Shown here one piece after another: positions 22,628-30,335 of a DNA stretch of 64,000 bases (position 1 is the stretch's first letter; each line of letters starts with the position of its first letter). The stretch is taken from contig NZ_FSRB01000001.1 in assembly GCF_900129635.1 (NCBI RefSeq), positions 5,235,501 through 5,299,500 on the forward strand, given 5' to 3'. Both the position numbers and the translations under genes were made by a program. Source of the DNA: Singulisphaera sp. GP187. Its GTDB lineage: Bacteria; Planctomycetota; Planctomycetia; Isosphaerales; Isosphaeraceae. The notes beneath the pieces are model-generated. The model had not been told where the DNA came from. It searched no databases and saw nothing but the letters and a program-made list of their open reading frames with translations.

Positions 22628-22805
22628 CGTTACTGGAACTCCCCGTGTAACCTCTCATCGGCTCGCCATTCCATCGCCGGTCGCACCGCTCTTGAGATGG
22701 CCCTCGCCATTCTCGGACAGTTCTTCGGGGCGGCTTCCGCTTATTCGACCCCTTGCCCCCGACGCCAGGATTGGCGTCGGGGGTCTTGTTATCCTGGGGT
22801 TTCAT
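22620..22805 (-). CDS. Small basic protein in the replication operon
   Basis: A 61-residue, strongly basic protein (many Arg, Lys, Pro) with a Ser/Asn-rich end and no recognised domain, likely disordered and nucleic-acid-binding. Its ATG overlaps the stop of the ParB-like gene (ATGA), with GGAGGAG upstream, and its own stop overlaps the helicase start, so the three genes are translationally coupled. Confidence 0.55.
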   Translation of the reverse strand: MKPQDNKTPDANPGVGGKGSNKRKPPRRTVREWRGPSQERCDRRWNGEPMRGYTGSSSNDE

Positions 22806-24004
22806 AGGTACTCCTCCGTCTTGAGGAGGTAGCCCCCGCCGAAGCACTTGGGGCACTTCACGGCGGCACTCGGCGGAACGCTCGGGTGGTCTCCCTGCCC
22901 TTTGCACTCGGGGCAGATTAGCCAGTCCTTAGGGTGGGAAACCGAGACGAAGCGGTTGACGAGGTTCCAGAATGCCCCGGTGACGCTGCCCTTCTTGGTG
23001 GTCGCGATCGACTTCTTGGACTTACAGCGGAAGGCGTGACGGGCATCGCAGACCACACGGAAGAGGAGTGCGTCGGCGTAGTATTTGGCGGGACTCTTGA
23101 GCATCGCGGCCTTCTCGCCGCAATACTTCGCGAGCCACTCGCCATCCGTCATCTCGGGTTCCTTCTCGACCTTAGCCGCTTCCTTGGCTTCCTTCTCGGC
23201 CTTCGAGGTGCCGTTATCACGGGCCGGGGCCTTGTCTTTGACGACCTCTTTGATCGCCTCATCCACGGTCATTCCGGTGGCGATCAGGTTCACAACCTCG
23301 CCGCGATGGGCCTCGTCCTTGATCTTGGCGACCCGAAGCATGTCGGTCTGGTTCACCTCCATTTGGGTGAACACTTGAAGCTGATCCTCAGTGAAAGCGT
23401 TGGCGATCCGCTTCGCACGCTGGACCCCGGAAACCGACTGGCCGGTAGCCGCCGCGACCGTCTCGTCGAACTTGGTTTCGCTGTCCGCCGAATCCGCAGA
23501 CCGGACAACCTTCTCCGTCTCGTCCGCCACGGTGGTCGGATCGATAGAGGATTTGTCAGACTGAAGAATCGGGTCAGCCGACTCTTTTTCGGTCGCCGCG
23601 ACGATCGGCTGAGCCGTCTTCTCGGCCGGGGTCATCTTGATGACCCAATGGTCGTGCCATTTCTTGATCGCGAGAGCGTGCTGCGCCTTGGAGAGCGGAT
23701 TCCGCCAGAGGTTCTCGGTGATCGAGGCCATGTCAGCCTCGGTCTCGTCCATGTCCGCGATGATGGTCGCGTTGATGAACTGCTCTTTAAGAGCGTTTTT
23801 CTTCGCATATAAGCGGTGCCGACCCGCGATCAGGATGTAACGTCCTGGGGAATTCGGGTTCGGTCGGACGACGATCGGCTGAAGCTGACCATCGATCTTG
23901 ATGGAGTCGGCGAGCTTGATCGCGAACTCTTTCGAGAACGTGCGATCCTCGGGCTTGGCCTTAGGGACGTCGATCAGTCGGCATTCGATAATCTGCGCAT
24001 CCAT
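22802..24004 (-). CDS. ParB/Srx-domain protein with C-terminal zinc-ribbon
   Basis: A 400-residue protein. The N-terminal ~100 residues are a ParB/sulfiredoxin-type domain: Ser-Ile-x-x-Asp-Gly-Gln-Leu-Gln-Pro-Ile-Val-Val, Tyr-Ile-Leu-Ile-Ala-Gly-Arg-His-Arg. The middle is a charged HTH-containing and Lys/Glu-rich region. The C terminus has Cys-Pro-Glu-Cys-Lys-Gly-x-Gly and Cys-Pro-Lys-Cys-Phe-Gly-Gly-Gly, a DnaJ-type zinc ribbon. ParB-like phage proteins act in plasmid-type partition, transcription or DNA processing. One copy of the 19-base palindrome lies inside the gene (23551-23569). No ParA partner is visible, which argues against a standard partition system. Confidence 0.72.
   Translation of the reverse strand: MDAQIIECRLIDVPKAKPEDRTFSKEFAIKLADSIKIDGQLQPIVVRPNPNSPGRYILIAGRHRLYAKKNALKEQFINATIIADMDETEADMASITENLWRNPLSKAQHALAIKKWHDHWVIKMTPAEKTAQPIVAATEKESADPILQSDKSSIDPTTVADETEKVVRSADSADSETKFDETVAAATGQSVSGVQRAKRIANAFTEDQLQVFTQMEVNQTDMLRVAKIKDEAHRGEVVNLIATGMTVDEAIKEVVKDKAPARDNGTSKAEKEAKEAAKVEKEPEMTDGEWLAKYCGEKAAMLKSPAKYYADALLFRVVCDARHAFRCKSKKSIATTKKGSVTGAFWNLVNRFVSVSHPKDWLICPECKGQGDHPSVPPSAAVKCPKCFGGGYLLKTEEYL
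23551..23569. repeat. Dispersed 19-base palindrome, copy 4
   Basis: ATTTGTCAGACTGAAGAAT followed by CGGG, inside the ParB-like coding sequence. It is the only clearly intragenic copy. The match extends to the same downstream CGGG seen at copies 2 and 3, which is unexpected for coding sequence and suggests selection for the site. Confidence 0.65.
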
Positions 24005-24060
24005 CGTTGAAGTCTCTCATGGGTATTGAAGGCTCGTGCGAGCCTAGATCACAGAAAAAA

Positions 24061-25074
24061 TCAGTACGCGAACTTGTACTTTGGTTCCGCGACACGCTTA
24101 CCGATAAAGCGGTCTCCAAGTGAGTCGCGAGCCTCTTGCCAGGTCGCGAACACTCCAAGCACGACCGCTAGGTCGAACATCGAGATCGCCGTTTTGTCCT
24201 TGAGATCCTGAAAGGTTCCGTCGCGGAAATGAAAGGAACCGGACGGTTTGGCATATCTTGCGTCTTCCCGGCCAGGCACAAAACAAGAGCACCAGCCAGC
24301 GGGATTAGGTCCAGAGCACGCCGAAACCAGTCCCCATTCCCGGCACGCGATGTCGAACTTCTGGTCTGCGACTGCATCTAAAACTTCCTCTCTTGTGTAG
24401 TAGCGGTCAGACTGCCGCGTGTAGGCGACGGGTTTGCGCGGAGCCGGCGGTTCAGTGAATCTCGGCGTCGAAAGCCTCGGCATACTCAGCAGCCAGTCGG
24501 GAGCAATAGCAGGCAGGCGGTTGATTTTCGGCGTATGCGGCATCATGAATTCATACCGCTTCCCCGTCTCGACGTGCTTCGATGGCGGGGCAACGACGAG
24601 TGCGCGATCGCCGAGAATCCGAATCTCTTTATGCTTGACCCACTGGCCTTTGCCGGTCTTTCCCCAGGTGTCGTACAGGCCCCAGACAATGCCGCTCGGG
24701 CACTCCGTCAAACCATCCGGAAGTAAGAAGTAGATGTGATGCCCACCGCTTCCGGTGACTGAGTGCCAGGTGGGGTCATCCTTGTGGTTTTTCTGCCAGG
24801 TGATCTTCTGCCATGCTTCGAGAGCCTCGGGTCCGTCGAGGTCGACGACGAGGATCTTCGTGGGGGAAGGGCTTTGTGTTCCCGTGATAATCTGGACATT
24901 CGTGGTTGCCCAATCGCTGTAAATCTCCTCCGGTACCGGCTTTGCGTCGTAGTGTTCGGCGTAGGTTTCGAGCATCGGGCCTTTGATATCCATACGTGAT
25001 GGGAGTGGGCAAAGCCCCACTTTCCGGTAGTGGTTCACGCAGGCTTTCGTGTGAGCAAAGTCGGCGTTCACCAC
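24061..25074 (-). CDS. Prim-pol-type bifunctional DNA primase/polymerase
   Basis: A 337-residue protein of the prim-pol family. The first half has a Val-Val-Asp-Leu-Asp-Gly catalytic motif (about residue 75), then Ser-Gly-Gly-His-His-Ile-Tyr-Phe and Val-Val-Ala-Pro-Pro-Ser, the three blocks of the family. The C-terminal half has Cys/Trp-rich and charged sequence. It would prime and possibly extend phage DNA with host polymerase, since no phage DNA polymerase is seen in the window. A GTG start at 25074 is chosen because GGAG lies eight bases upstream; an upstream GTG at 25098 is the alternative. Confidence 0.8.
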   Translation of the reverse strand: MVNADFAHTKACVNHYRKVGLCPLPSRMDIKGPMLETYAEHYDAKPVPEEIYSDWATTNVQIITGTQSPSPTKILVVDLDGPEALEAWQKITWQKNHKDDPTWHSVTGSGGHHIYFLLPDGLTECPSGIVWGLYDTWGKTGKGQWVKHKEIRILGDRALVVAPPSKHVETGKRYEFMMPHTPKINRLPAIAPDWLLSMPRLSTPRFTEPPAPRKPVAYTRQSDRYYTREEVLDAVADQKFDIACREWGLVSACSGPNPAGWCSCFVPGREDARYAKPSGSFHFRDGTFQDLKDKTAISMFDLAVVLGVFATWQEARDSLGDRFIGKRVAEPKYKFAY

Positions 25075-25189
25075 AATTTCTTCTCCACGTAAACGCACTT
25101 CAGACCAGGGAAAAGAAGCTCAAGCTCTGCGATGTCCGGGCGATCGACGGGCTGCGGACGCCAAGACGCCGCAGCCGGCCCCCGGAGCA

Positions 25190-26383
25190 TCAGAAAGGGA
25201 TGTCTTCCTCATCGATGGTCTCGACCGGGGCCGAGGCGCTGGCCGGAGCGGCGAGATGCTGATCGACAAGCTTGATCATGTTCGTGAGCCACGTCACGTC
25301 GGTCAGCTTGGACAAGCTCTCGGGGATCTCGCCCGTGTGGCCATCCGCGTTCGCGGCCGTGGACGCAATCGCCTCAAAGACCTTTTTGAGCCCCACGTTG
25401 TCGGCGGGCTGCCCGGTCTGTTTGAGGTAGAGCTGCTGCATCTTGGTCAGCAGGCCCTTCCGCATGTCGGCGAGATTGACGCCGGATGCCGCTGGGGCAA
25501 CAGCGGGTTTCGCTGGCTCCGTATTGGCGAGAAGCTGATCGAACTGGCCCTTGTAGGTCGGGAGCGTAGTGATGAATCGGATCGCGCCCATCGCGATCTC
25601 TGTCACCTGCTGCTCGCTCCAGGTGGCCATCTGCGAACCCCATCCGCGTTCTTCGCCCTCGCGGATCATGCCGCTGGTGACGCTGGTCTCGAAGGTTTTT
25701 TCCATCTCCTTCGACCACGCAAAAACCGACTTGCCGGGACGCGGGATCCTGAAGTTGTCGAACTGCCGTTGCGGAGGCGTCTGCGTCTGCGGAGGTGCGG
25801 CTGCCGAAGTGCGGCCATGCTCAGACATCGTTTCGTGTGCCCGGCCGTGAGCGTCAGAATCGGCGTTGCGGGCTTTGTCTGCGGCTAGAGCGGCGGCTGC
25901 GGCGCTAGGAGCGACGAGCGGCTGGAGAGATTTGGCTTTGGGATCGAGGAAGCTTGGGATTCCCTTGCCGTATAAGTAGCGGCCGATGCCCCAGGCGTCT
26001 TGGGCGGCGCGACGCAAGGCGTTGGTGTAGCCGGACTTTTCGTCGTTGTCGACGTCGTACTCGAACTCGCCGGTCTGCTTGTTCGTGGAACCCATCTCCT
26101 CAAAACCGGCGCCATCTTCCTTGTGCATGAAGACCGAGGTTCCCGGTGTCGCCATTGGCACCGAGATGTAGAGACGGCACTTGTAGCCGCGAGCCGTCGC
26201 TTCGTACTCGGGATACCAACCGTGAGGGCCGACCACGGAGTCGAGTCGATTCGTGATCGCACGCTTGTCGACGTAGGTAAGCTTCTTGCCGCCACGACTG
26301 GTGAAGCTGAGCTGGCTTTCGTCAAATGGAGCGAGCAGTTCCCGCCAGAAAGCAAGCTGATGTGGTGCTAGTTCGACTGGCAT
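25190..26383 (-). CDS. Rad52/Sak-like single-strand annealing protein with SSB-like C-terminal tip
   Basis: A 397-residue protein. Residues about 1-135 resemble Rad52-type (Sak/DUF1071-like) annealing proteins: Thr-Tyr-Val-Asp-Lys-Arg, Trp-Tyr-Pro-Glu-Tyr, a Cys-Arg-Leu-Tyr-Ile strand, and Tyr-Thr-Asn-Ala-Leu-Arg-Arg-Ala-Ala near Trp-Gly-Ile-Gly-Arg-Tyr-Leu. Central regions are Ala/Pro/Gln-rich. The last residues, Asp-Glu-Glu-Asp-Ile-Pro-Phe, copy the acidic tip by which bacterial SSB recruits replication proteins. The ATG at 26383 has AAGG upstream. It is the first gene of the early operon. Confidence 0.7.
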   Translation of the reverse strand: MPVELAPHQLAFWRELLAPFDESQLSFTSRGGKKLTYVDKRAITNRLDSVVGPHGWYPEYEATARGYKCRLYISVPMATPGTSVFMHKEDGAGFEEMGSTNKQTGEFEYDVDNDEKSGYTNALRRAAQDAWGIGRYLYGKGIPSFLDPKAKSLQPLVAPSAAAAALAADKARNADSDAHGRAHETMSEHGRTSAAAPPQTQTPPQRQFDNFRIPRPGKSVFAWSKEMEKTFETSVTSGMIREGEERGWGSQMATWSEQQVTEIAMGAIRFITTLPTYKGQFDQLLANTEPAKPAVAPAASGVNLADMRKGLLTKMQQLYLKQTGQPADNVGLKKVFEAIASTAANADGHTGEIPESLSKLTDVTWLTNMIKLVDQHLAAPASASAPVETIDEEDIPF

Positions 26384-26425
26384 TCGTGTTCGCCTTAAGG
26401 TTGAAATAAGTTGGGCATGTTCACT

Positions 26426-26440
26426 CTCAGAGTTACCCAA
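26426..26440 (-). promoter_or_regulatory. TTGGGTA element upstream of the early operon
   Basis: Minus strand TTGGGTAACTCTGAG, 43 bases before the ATG of the annealing protein gene. It fits the shared consensus less well in its second half (ACTCTGAG) than the copies at 7787 and 20099. Confidence 0.45.
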
Positions 26441-26546
26441 CCTTTCTCTCGTCGCACATCTATGGGTAATCGAGTTGAAGCGGAAAAAGCGGCCCATGAG
26501 TTTTGGGAAATTCGTGAAACGTTGCGCCAACGCAACGCGACGGGCC

Positions 26547-26565
26547 ATTTGTCAGTCTGACAAAT
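26547..26565. repeat. Dispersed 19-base palindrome, copy 5
   Basis: ATTTGTCAGTCTGACAAAT, the perfect form, in the divergent region between the leftward early operon and the rightward packaging operon. It lies 30 bases upstream of a sigma-70-like promoter, an ideal operator position for controlling both directions. Confidence 0.8.
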
Positions 26566-26595
26566 AGGAATTTTCCGAATTTAAGAGAAAGTGCA

Positions 26596-26623
26596 TTGCG
26601 ATAAATTAAAGCTTTTGTATATC
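26596..26623 (+). promoter_or_regulatory. Sigma-70-like promoter for the rightward operon
   Basis: TTGCGA (26596-26601), 16-base spacer, TATATC (26618-26623) in an A/T-rich patch of an otherwise GC-rich region. It would transcribe toward the terminase genes. Prediction by eye only. Confidence 0.4.
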
Positions 26624-26998
26624 TATAACAGTGTAAGCCGCGTCCCGCATAAGGTGGGGGGACACGGCTCCTGGTGTCCGAGAGCCTTAACCGGCAGCGC
26701 CCACCCAAGCCCCTCTAAAACGCAACGGTCTCCGGTGCAGAGCGGCTCGCAAATCAACCGGCCTCGGTGGCAACGTGCTTCGGCCAACGCCACACGGTCC
26801 CCGTATAAATCAGTAGTGGCTGATGCGACGGGAAGGGGACTATATAGGGGGGGATGGGACCACTACGCCATCACCTTCCGAACTGCCCGACCGGATGGGA
26901 GGGAGCGAAGCGGACCCGAGCGAAGCGATGGTGTGTGAGACGGGAAACCGGAAAAGACCGGACGATTTAAGACATGACCGGACGAGAAAGGACGTATC
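26624..26998 (+). other. Gene-free leader of the packaging operon
   Basis: About 375 bases with no credible ORF but local structure: GGACAC/GTGTCC hairpin near 26660, GTGGC/GCCAC near 26775, and two pairs of direct repeats, GAGCGAAGCG at 26903 and 26918 and GACCGGACGA at 26956 and 26976. The second pair is 20 bases apart, close to two helical turns, directly before the 26999 gene, so it may bind a regulator. The region could also be a structured leader RNA. Confidence 0.4.
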
Positions 26999-27178
26999 AT
27001 GATGCGAAGCAAAGAGTTGCGTCAATTGATTCGCGAACAGAAGCAAGAAATCGACCGCGGTCAGACGCAATCTAACCAATGGACAGCAAAGGGATTCCGG
27101 ATCAAGCAGGAGAGAATCGCTCGGGAACGCGAGCATCATCGCGACATGAACTCGCGACATGACGCATCCCAACCCTGA
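26999..27178 (+). CDS. Small basic helical protein
   Basis: A 59-residue protein starting Met-Met-Arg-Ser-Lys-Glu-Leu-Arg; highly charged (Arg, Lys, Glu, Gln, His), predicted almost fully helical. AAAGGA lies seven bases before the ATG. It is 54 bases upstream of the terminase small-subunit candidate and co-oriented. No family recognised; a short phage regulator or nucleic-acid-binding protein is possible. Confidence 0.5.
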   Translation: MMRSKELRQLIREQKQEIDRGQTQSNQWTAKGFRIKQERIAREREHHRDMNSRHDASQP

Positions 27179-27232
27179 CACGTCCGCCGGTATGCGAATT
27201 GTCTTGGCTATGATCATAGCAGGAGGTGAGTC

Positions 27233-27622
27233 ATGGCCAAGAAACCTACGTCCAAACAGAGAGCTGAGATGCCGAAGGGTCTTGCGAGGGCGCTCGGGGA
27301 GCGTAAAGCCTCGGCGGACTCGGAAGCTCTGTTGACGGATCTCATTGAGGTTTGGGGTGGAACCCGACAGCTTGCCCTGGACTTGCACAACGAGTTCCAG
27401 AAGGCGCAGGTCGGCGGCATGACTCGCCAGCGTATCCTCGAAATGATCCAGCGGCTCGTGTTAACCAACACGACGCACGAGATCGGCAAGAACATTAAGC
27501 CTTCCGACATGGACGATGCCGAACTCGATTCGCTGGCTATGACATACGTCGACCGACTCTCGGCCGGCAGCAATGGCCAACTATCGGGAGGCAGCAATGG
27601 CACCGCTCCCCCCGCCGCCTGA
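27233..27622 (+). CDS. Putative terminase small subunit
   Basis: A 129-residue protein directly upstream of and overlapping the large terminase gene. The N-terminal part is basic and helical; the middle has a helix pair around Leu-Glu-Met-Ile-Gln-Arg-Leu-Val, and the C terminus is Gly/Ser/Ala-rich. Small terminases recognise the packaging site and regulate the large subunit. The ribosome binding site is strong (AGGAGGTGA). The family is not recognisable from sequence, so the call rests on position and size. Confidence 0.5.
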   Translation: MAKKPTSKQRAEMPKGLARALGERKASADSEALLTDLIEVWGGTRQLALDLHNEFQKAQVGGMTRQRILEMIQRLVLTNTTHEIGKNIKPSDMDDAELDSLAMTYVDRLSAGSNGQLSGGSNGTAPPAA

Positions 27623-29456
27623 CAGCCCAAAGCGAGGAAGGGGCCGCAGGACAACGGTCGGCTCCGTGCCGCCACTTCCATCGCCGTTGACCCCTGAAGA
27701 CATCCTCCGTCTCACGGACCCAGAAGCCTACGAGCGTACTCTCCCGCCGATCGCTGAGGCACCCAAGGCTGAGATCGATCCGACTCGGCTTAGCGTCCTG
27801 GAGAACGAAGAATTCAAGGGCGTCCTCTATGAGATCGCGGCACGCTCCAGAGAGGCGCTCAAGCTGTTCAATCCGCTCCCTGAGCAGGAACGGTTCTTCG
27901 CGTCGGACTGCGACGAGCGGCTGGCGATCGGCGGCAACCGTGGCGGTAAAACGACAACGACGATGGTCGAGATCGCCAGGGCTGTGACCGGGCAAGACCC
28001 TTATGATAAGTATCCGAAGCGAGACGGCGTTTTCATATTAGTGGCAATCGATCTGTCGAAATGCGCTAAAGTCTTTTACCGGAAGCTTTTCCTTCCAGGT
28101 GCGTTCAAGGTTATCAAGGATCTTGCAACCGGGAAGTGGCGAACGTTCAACCCCGAGACCGACTCGGATCGGATCGAGGATGCGCGGAAGGCTCCCCCTC
28201 TGATTCCTCCCAGGTTCGTGGAGGCAACCAGTTGGGAGAACAAAAAAGACCTTATTCCTAAGACGGTCAGGCTCAAGAATGGCTGGGAGCTTTGGTTTTA
28301 CTCGTCCGGTTCTGAGTGGCCGCAGGGTGTCGATGTCGACGGCGTTGCGTTCGACGAGGAGTTGGAGCGGGATGGCTGGTACGCCGAAATGTCCGCCCGT
28401 CTCGCAGACCGCCGCGAAAAGAACTCGACCACTGGCAAGGTGAAATCGGGCAAATTCATTTGGTCAGCTACCCCGCAATCAGGCACCGCTCAACTCTTTG
28501 AGCTTTACTCTCGCGCGATTGAGGAGCGGGAGGGGCGTGAAGCGTCACTGGAGCGGGGCGAGACACCGGAACCTCTCACAATCGACGTGTTTCTGTTCGG
28601 GATTGACACTAACCCGTTTATCGCCGAGCACGCGAAGGATGCCCTAAAGAAGAAGTACGCAAACAACGAGGCTGAATACAAGGTGCGTATCGAGGGTGAT
28701 TTCGCCTTGTACGGAACCCGCGTCTATGGCGACTTCACTCCAAAGGGCGTCCACGGAATCGACTCGTTCCCGGTCCCCGAAGATTGGACGAGCTATGCGA
28801 TCGTCGACCCTGGACGCCAGGTCTGTGCCGTGCTGTTCTTCGCAATCCCGCCGCGAAACTCCCAATTCGCCGGGCAAAAAATCGTTTATGACATGCTGTA
28901 TATCCAGAAGTGCAATGCAAAAATTTTCGCCAAGGAGTTCGTGAAACGCGTCAACGGCAGGCCAATCGAAATCGGGATCATCGACCATCGCGGCGGACGG
29001 ATCACAGACATCGGCTCGGGCGAATCCGCCGAGAATCAGTACACTAAAGCTTTAAAGGAAGAGGGCTTCAAGTTCGAGCGCGGTGGCACATCGTTCCAGT
29101 GGGCCTCAGATGATGTTAAAGGCGGGATTCAGGCCGTCCAGAACGCGCTCCACATTATCGATGGCAAGTCTGAACTGCTGGTCTTCCGCGACAAGTGCCA
29201 CAAGCTTCTCTGGGAGATGGAGCGGTACTCCTACAAGAAGCTCCCGAGCGGCGTCGTCACTGACGAGCCGATCAAGCTGAACGACCACGCCTGCGACTGC
29301 CTGAGATACGCCTTCATGGCGAACCTCAAGTACGTCAAACCCCGGCAACGTAAAGCGACCAAGGGGTACACGACACTCTACTTGGAGCAAAAAAAGCTCA
29401 GGGCGAAACACCGGGACCAAAAGCTCTACGGCGGCGGCTCCTACAAAGTTGGGTAG
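27597..29456 (+). CDS. Terminase large subunit
   Basis: A 619-residue DNA packaging motor. The ATPase domain has Walker A Gly-Gly-Asn-Arg-Gly-Gly-Lys-Thr (about residue 112-119) and Walker B Val-Ala-Phe-Asp-Glu-Glu (about 250). The nuclease domain has Ile-Val-Asp-Pro-Gly-Arg (about 402), Ile-Ile-Asp-His-Arg-Gly (about 461) and Asn-Asp-His-Ala-Cys-Asp (about 562), supplying the acidic residues that cut concatemers. The N-terminal ~40 residues are Pro-rich. The ATG at 27597 is chosen because GGGAGG lies upstream; a longer start at 27573 is possible. It overlaps the small-subunit gene by 26 bases. Confidence 0.9.
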   Translation: MAPLPPPPDSPKRGRGRRTTVGSVPPLPSPLTPEDILRLTDPEAYERTLPPIAEAPKAEIDPTRLSVLENEEFKGVLYEIAARSREALKLFNPLPEQERFFASDCDERLAIGGNRGGKTTTTMVEIARAVTGQDPYDKYPKRDGVFILVAIDLSKCAKVFYRKLFLPGAFKVIKDLATGKWRTFNPETDSDRIEDARKAPPLIPPRFVEATSWENKKDLIPKTVRLKNGWELWFYSSGSEWPQGVDVDGVAFDEELERDGWYAEMSARLADRREKNSTTGKVKSGKFIWSATPQSGTAQLFELYSRAIEEREGREASLERGETPEPLTIDVFLFGIDTNPFIAEHAKDALKKKYANNEAEYKVRIEGDFALYGTRVYGDFTPKGVHGIDSFPVPEDWTSYAIVDPGRQVCAVLFFAIPPRNSQFAGQKIVYDMLYIQKCNAKIFAKEFVKRVNGRPIEIGIIDHRGGRITDIGSGESAENQYTKALKEEGFKFERGGTSFQWASDDVKGGIQAVQNALHIIDGKSELLVFRDKCHKLLWEMERYSYKKLPSGVVTDEPIKLNDHACDCLRYAFMANLKYVKPRQRKATKGYTTLYLEQKKLRAKHRDQKLYGGGSYKVG

Positions 29457-29463
29457 ATATACG
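29449..29463 (+). promoter_or_regulatory. TTGGGTA element at the terminase stop codon
   Basis: TTGGGTAGATATACG, with the terminase stop TAG inside it, 44 bases before the next gene. It fits the shared consensus, but the overlap with a Gly-stop end makes a chance match more likely than at other copies. Confidence 0.35.
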
Positions 29464-29507
29464 AGACGCCTAACGTCTCTATATCCTAGCCCAGCGGAGT
29501 CTCAGCC

Positions 29508-29795
29508 GTGGAACCCAAGCAAATTGACCGCGTGCTTCTCGTGGTTTTCGGCCTACTGGCCTTAGTTGCGGTTTTGGCTCTGTATCCGAAGCAGACACAT
29601 CCTCCGGTCCAGCCGCCCGCTCCCCCGTTCACGCCGGCCCCCTCCCCTGCCTCGTCGTGCCCCGGAAACTCGTGCCCGCGTCGCGTCCCGGCTCGACCGT
29701 TCACGGTGGCTTGTCCCTATTGTCGCGGCGTGATCTCGGTCACGCCGCCCACGGACAGCCTTGGCGCGGTGGTGGCAGAGAAGTCGAAGTCCTGA
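29508..29795 (+). CDS. Single-pass membrane protein with Pro-rich stalk and Cys pairs
   Basis: A 95-residue protein. An N-terminal transmembrane helix (about 8-26) is followed by a Pro-rich linker (about 30-50), Cys-Pro-Gly-Asn-Ser-Cys-Pro, and a Cys-Pro-Tyr-Cys-Arg-Gly pair that may bind zinc. The GTG start has only a modest ribosome binding site. The layout recalls small phage membrane proteins, including inner-membrane spanin components, but no lysis partner is identified next to it. Confidence 0.5.
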   Translation: MEPKQIDRVLLVVFGLLALVAVLALYPKQTHPPVQPPAPPFTPAPSPASSCPGNSCPRRVPARPFTVACPYCRGVISVTPPTDSLGAVVAEKSKS

Positions 29796-29927
29796 CCTCG
29801 CTTTTCCATAAAAAGGCTTACAGGCGGGTGCCGTGAAAATCGGCTAATAACTTGAAATTGACCCGGCCTGAACAGGGCGTGGCTACGCCAAGCTTTGCCT
29901 TCTGTCTGAATCCAAAGGACCATTCAC

Positions 29928-30320
29928 ATGCCTTCCGAGAAGACTGCCAAGCCGGCACCTGGAGTCGCAGCCGAGCCTCCGAAGTACGTCTCGCCCCGGC
30001 CTCCCGCCGTCGTGTTGTGGCGGAACGCACCCGGTGGCGATGCGTATCCGGCCATCGTCACCCAGGTTGGGCGACACGCAATCAGCGTGATGCTCTTCCC
30101 GCCCGAGTCGCGTGTCGGCGTCCCTAAAGACGGCGTCCGTCACGTTGGCGACCCCTGGAATAAACAGCACGGCATCAACGCTGATTCCGGAGTCTGGGAT
30201 TACACCGACGAAACCAAGCTGATCCGCGCGCTCGCCGCGAGCAAGATCCCTGGACTGGACGGCAACGTTCAGCCGCTTGCCCAGGAAGCTTCCGTGATCC
30301 TCGCCTCTTACCTCCGCTGA
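29928..30320 (+). CDS. Hypothetical protein upstream of the portal gene
   Basis: A 130-residue protein with a Lys/Pro-rich start and a central beta-predicted region (Ala-Ile-Val-x-x-Val-Gly-x-x-Ala-Ile). It ends 15 bases before the portal gene and is co-oriented with it. No family recognised; structural or assembly role by position only. Confidence 0.5.
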   Translation: MPSEKTAKPAPGVAAEPPKYVSPRPPAVVLWRNAPGGDAYPAIVTQVGRHAISVMLFPPESRVGVPKDGVRHVGDPWNKQHGINADSGVWDYTDETKLIRALAASKIPGLDGNVQPLAQEASVILASYLR

Positions 30321-30335
30321 TCGAGGGCACCTCCG

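Noticed and set aside
26591..26938. Plus-strand open frame of 115 codons in the packaging-operon leader
   Set aside because: No ribosome binding site, Arg/Ser/Pro-rich composition typical of noncoding GC-rich DNA, and it lies within repeats and hairpins.
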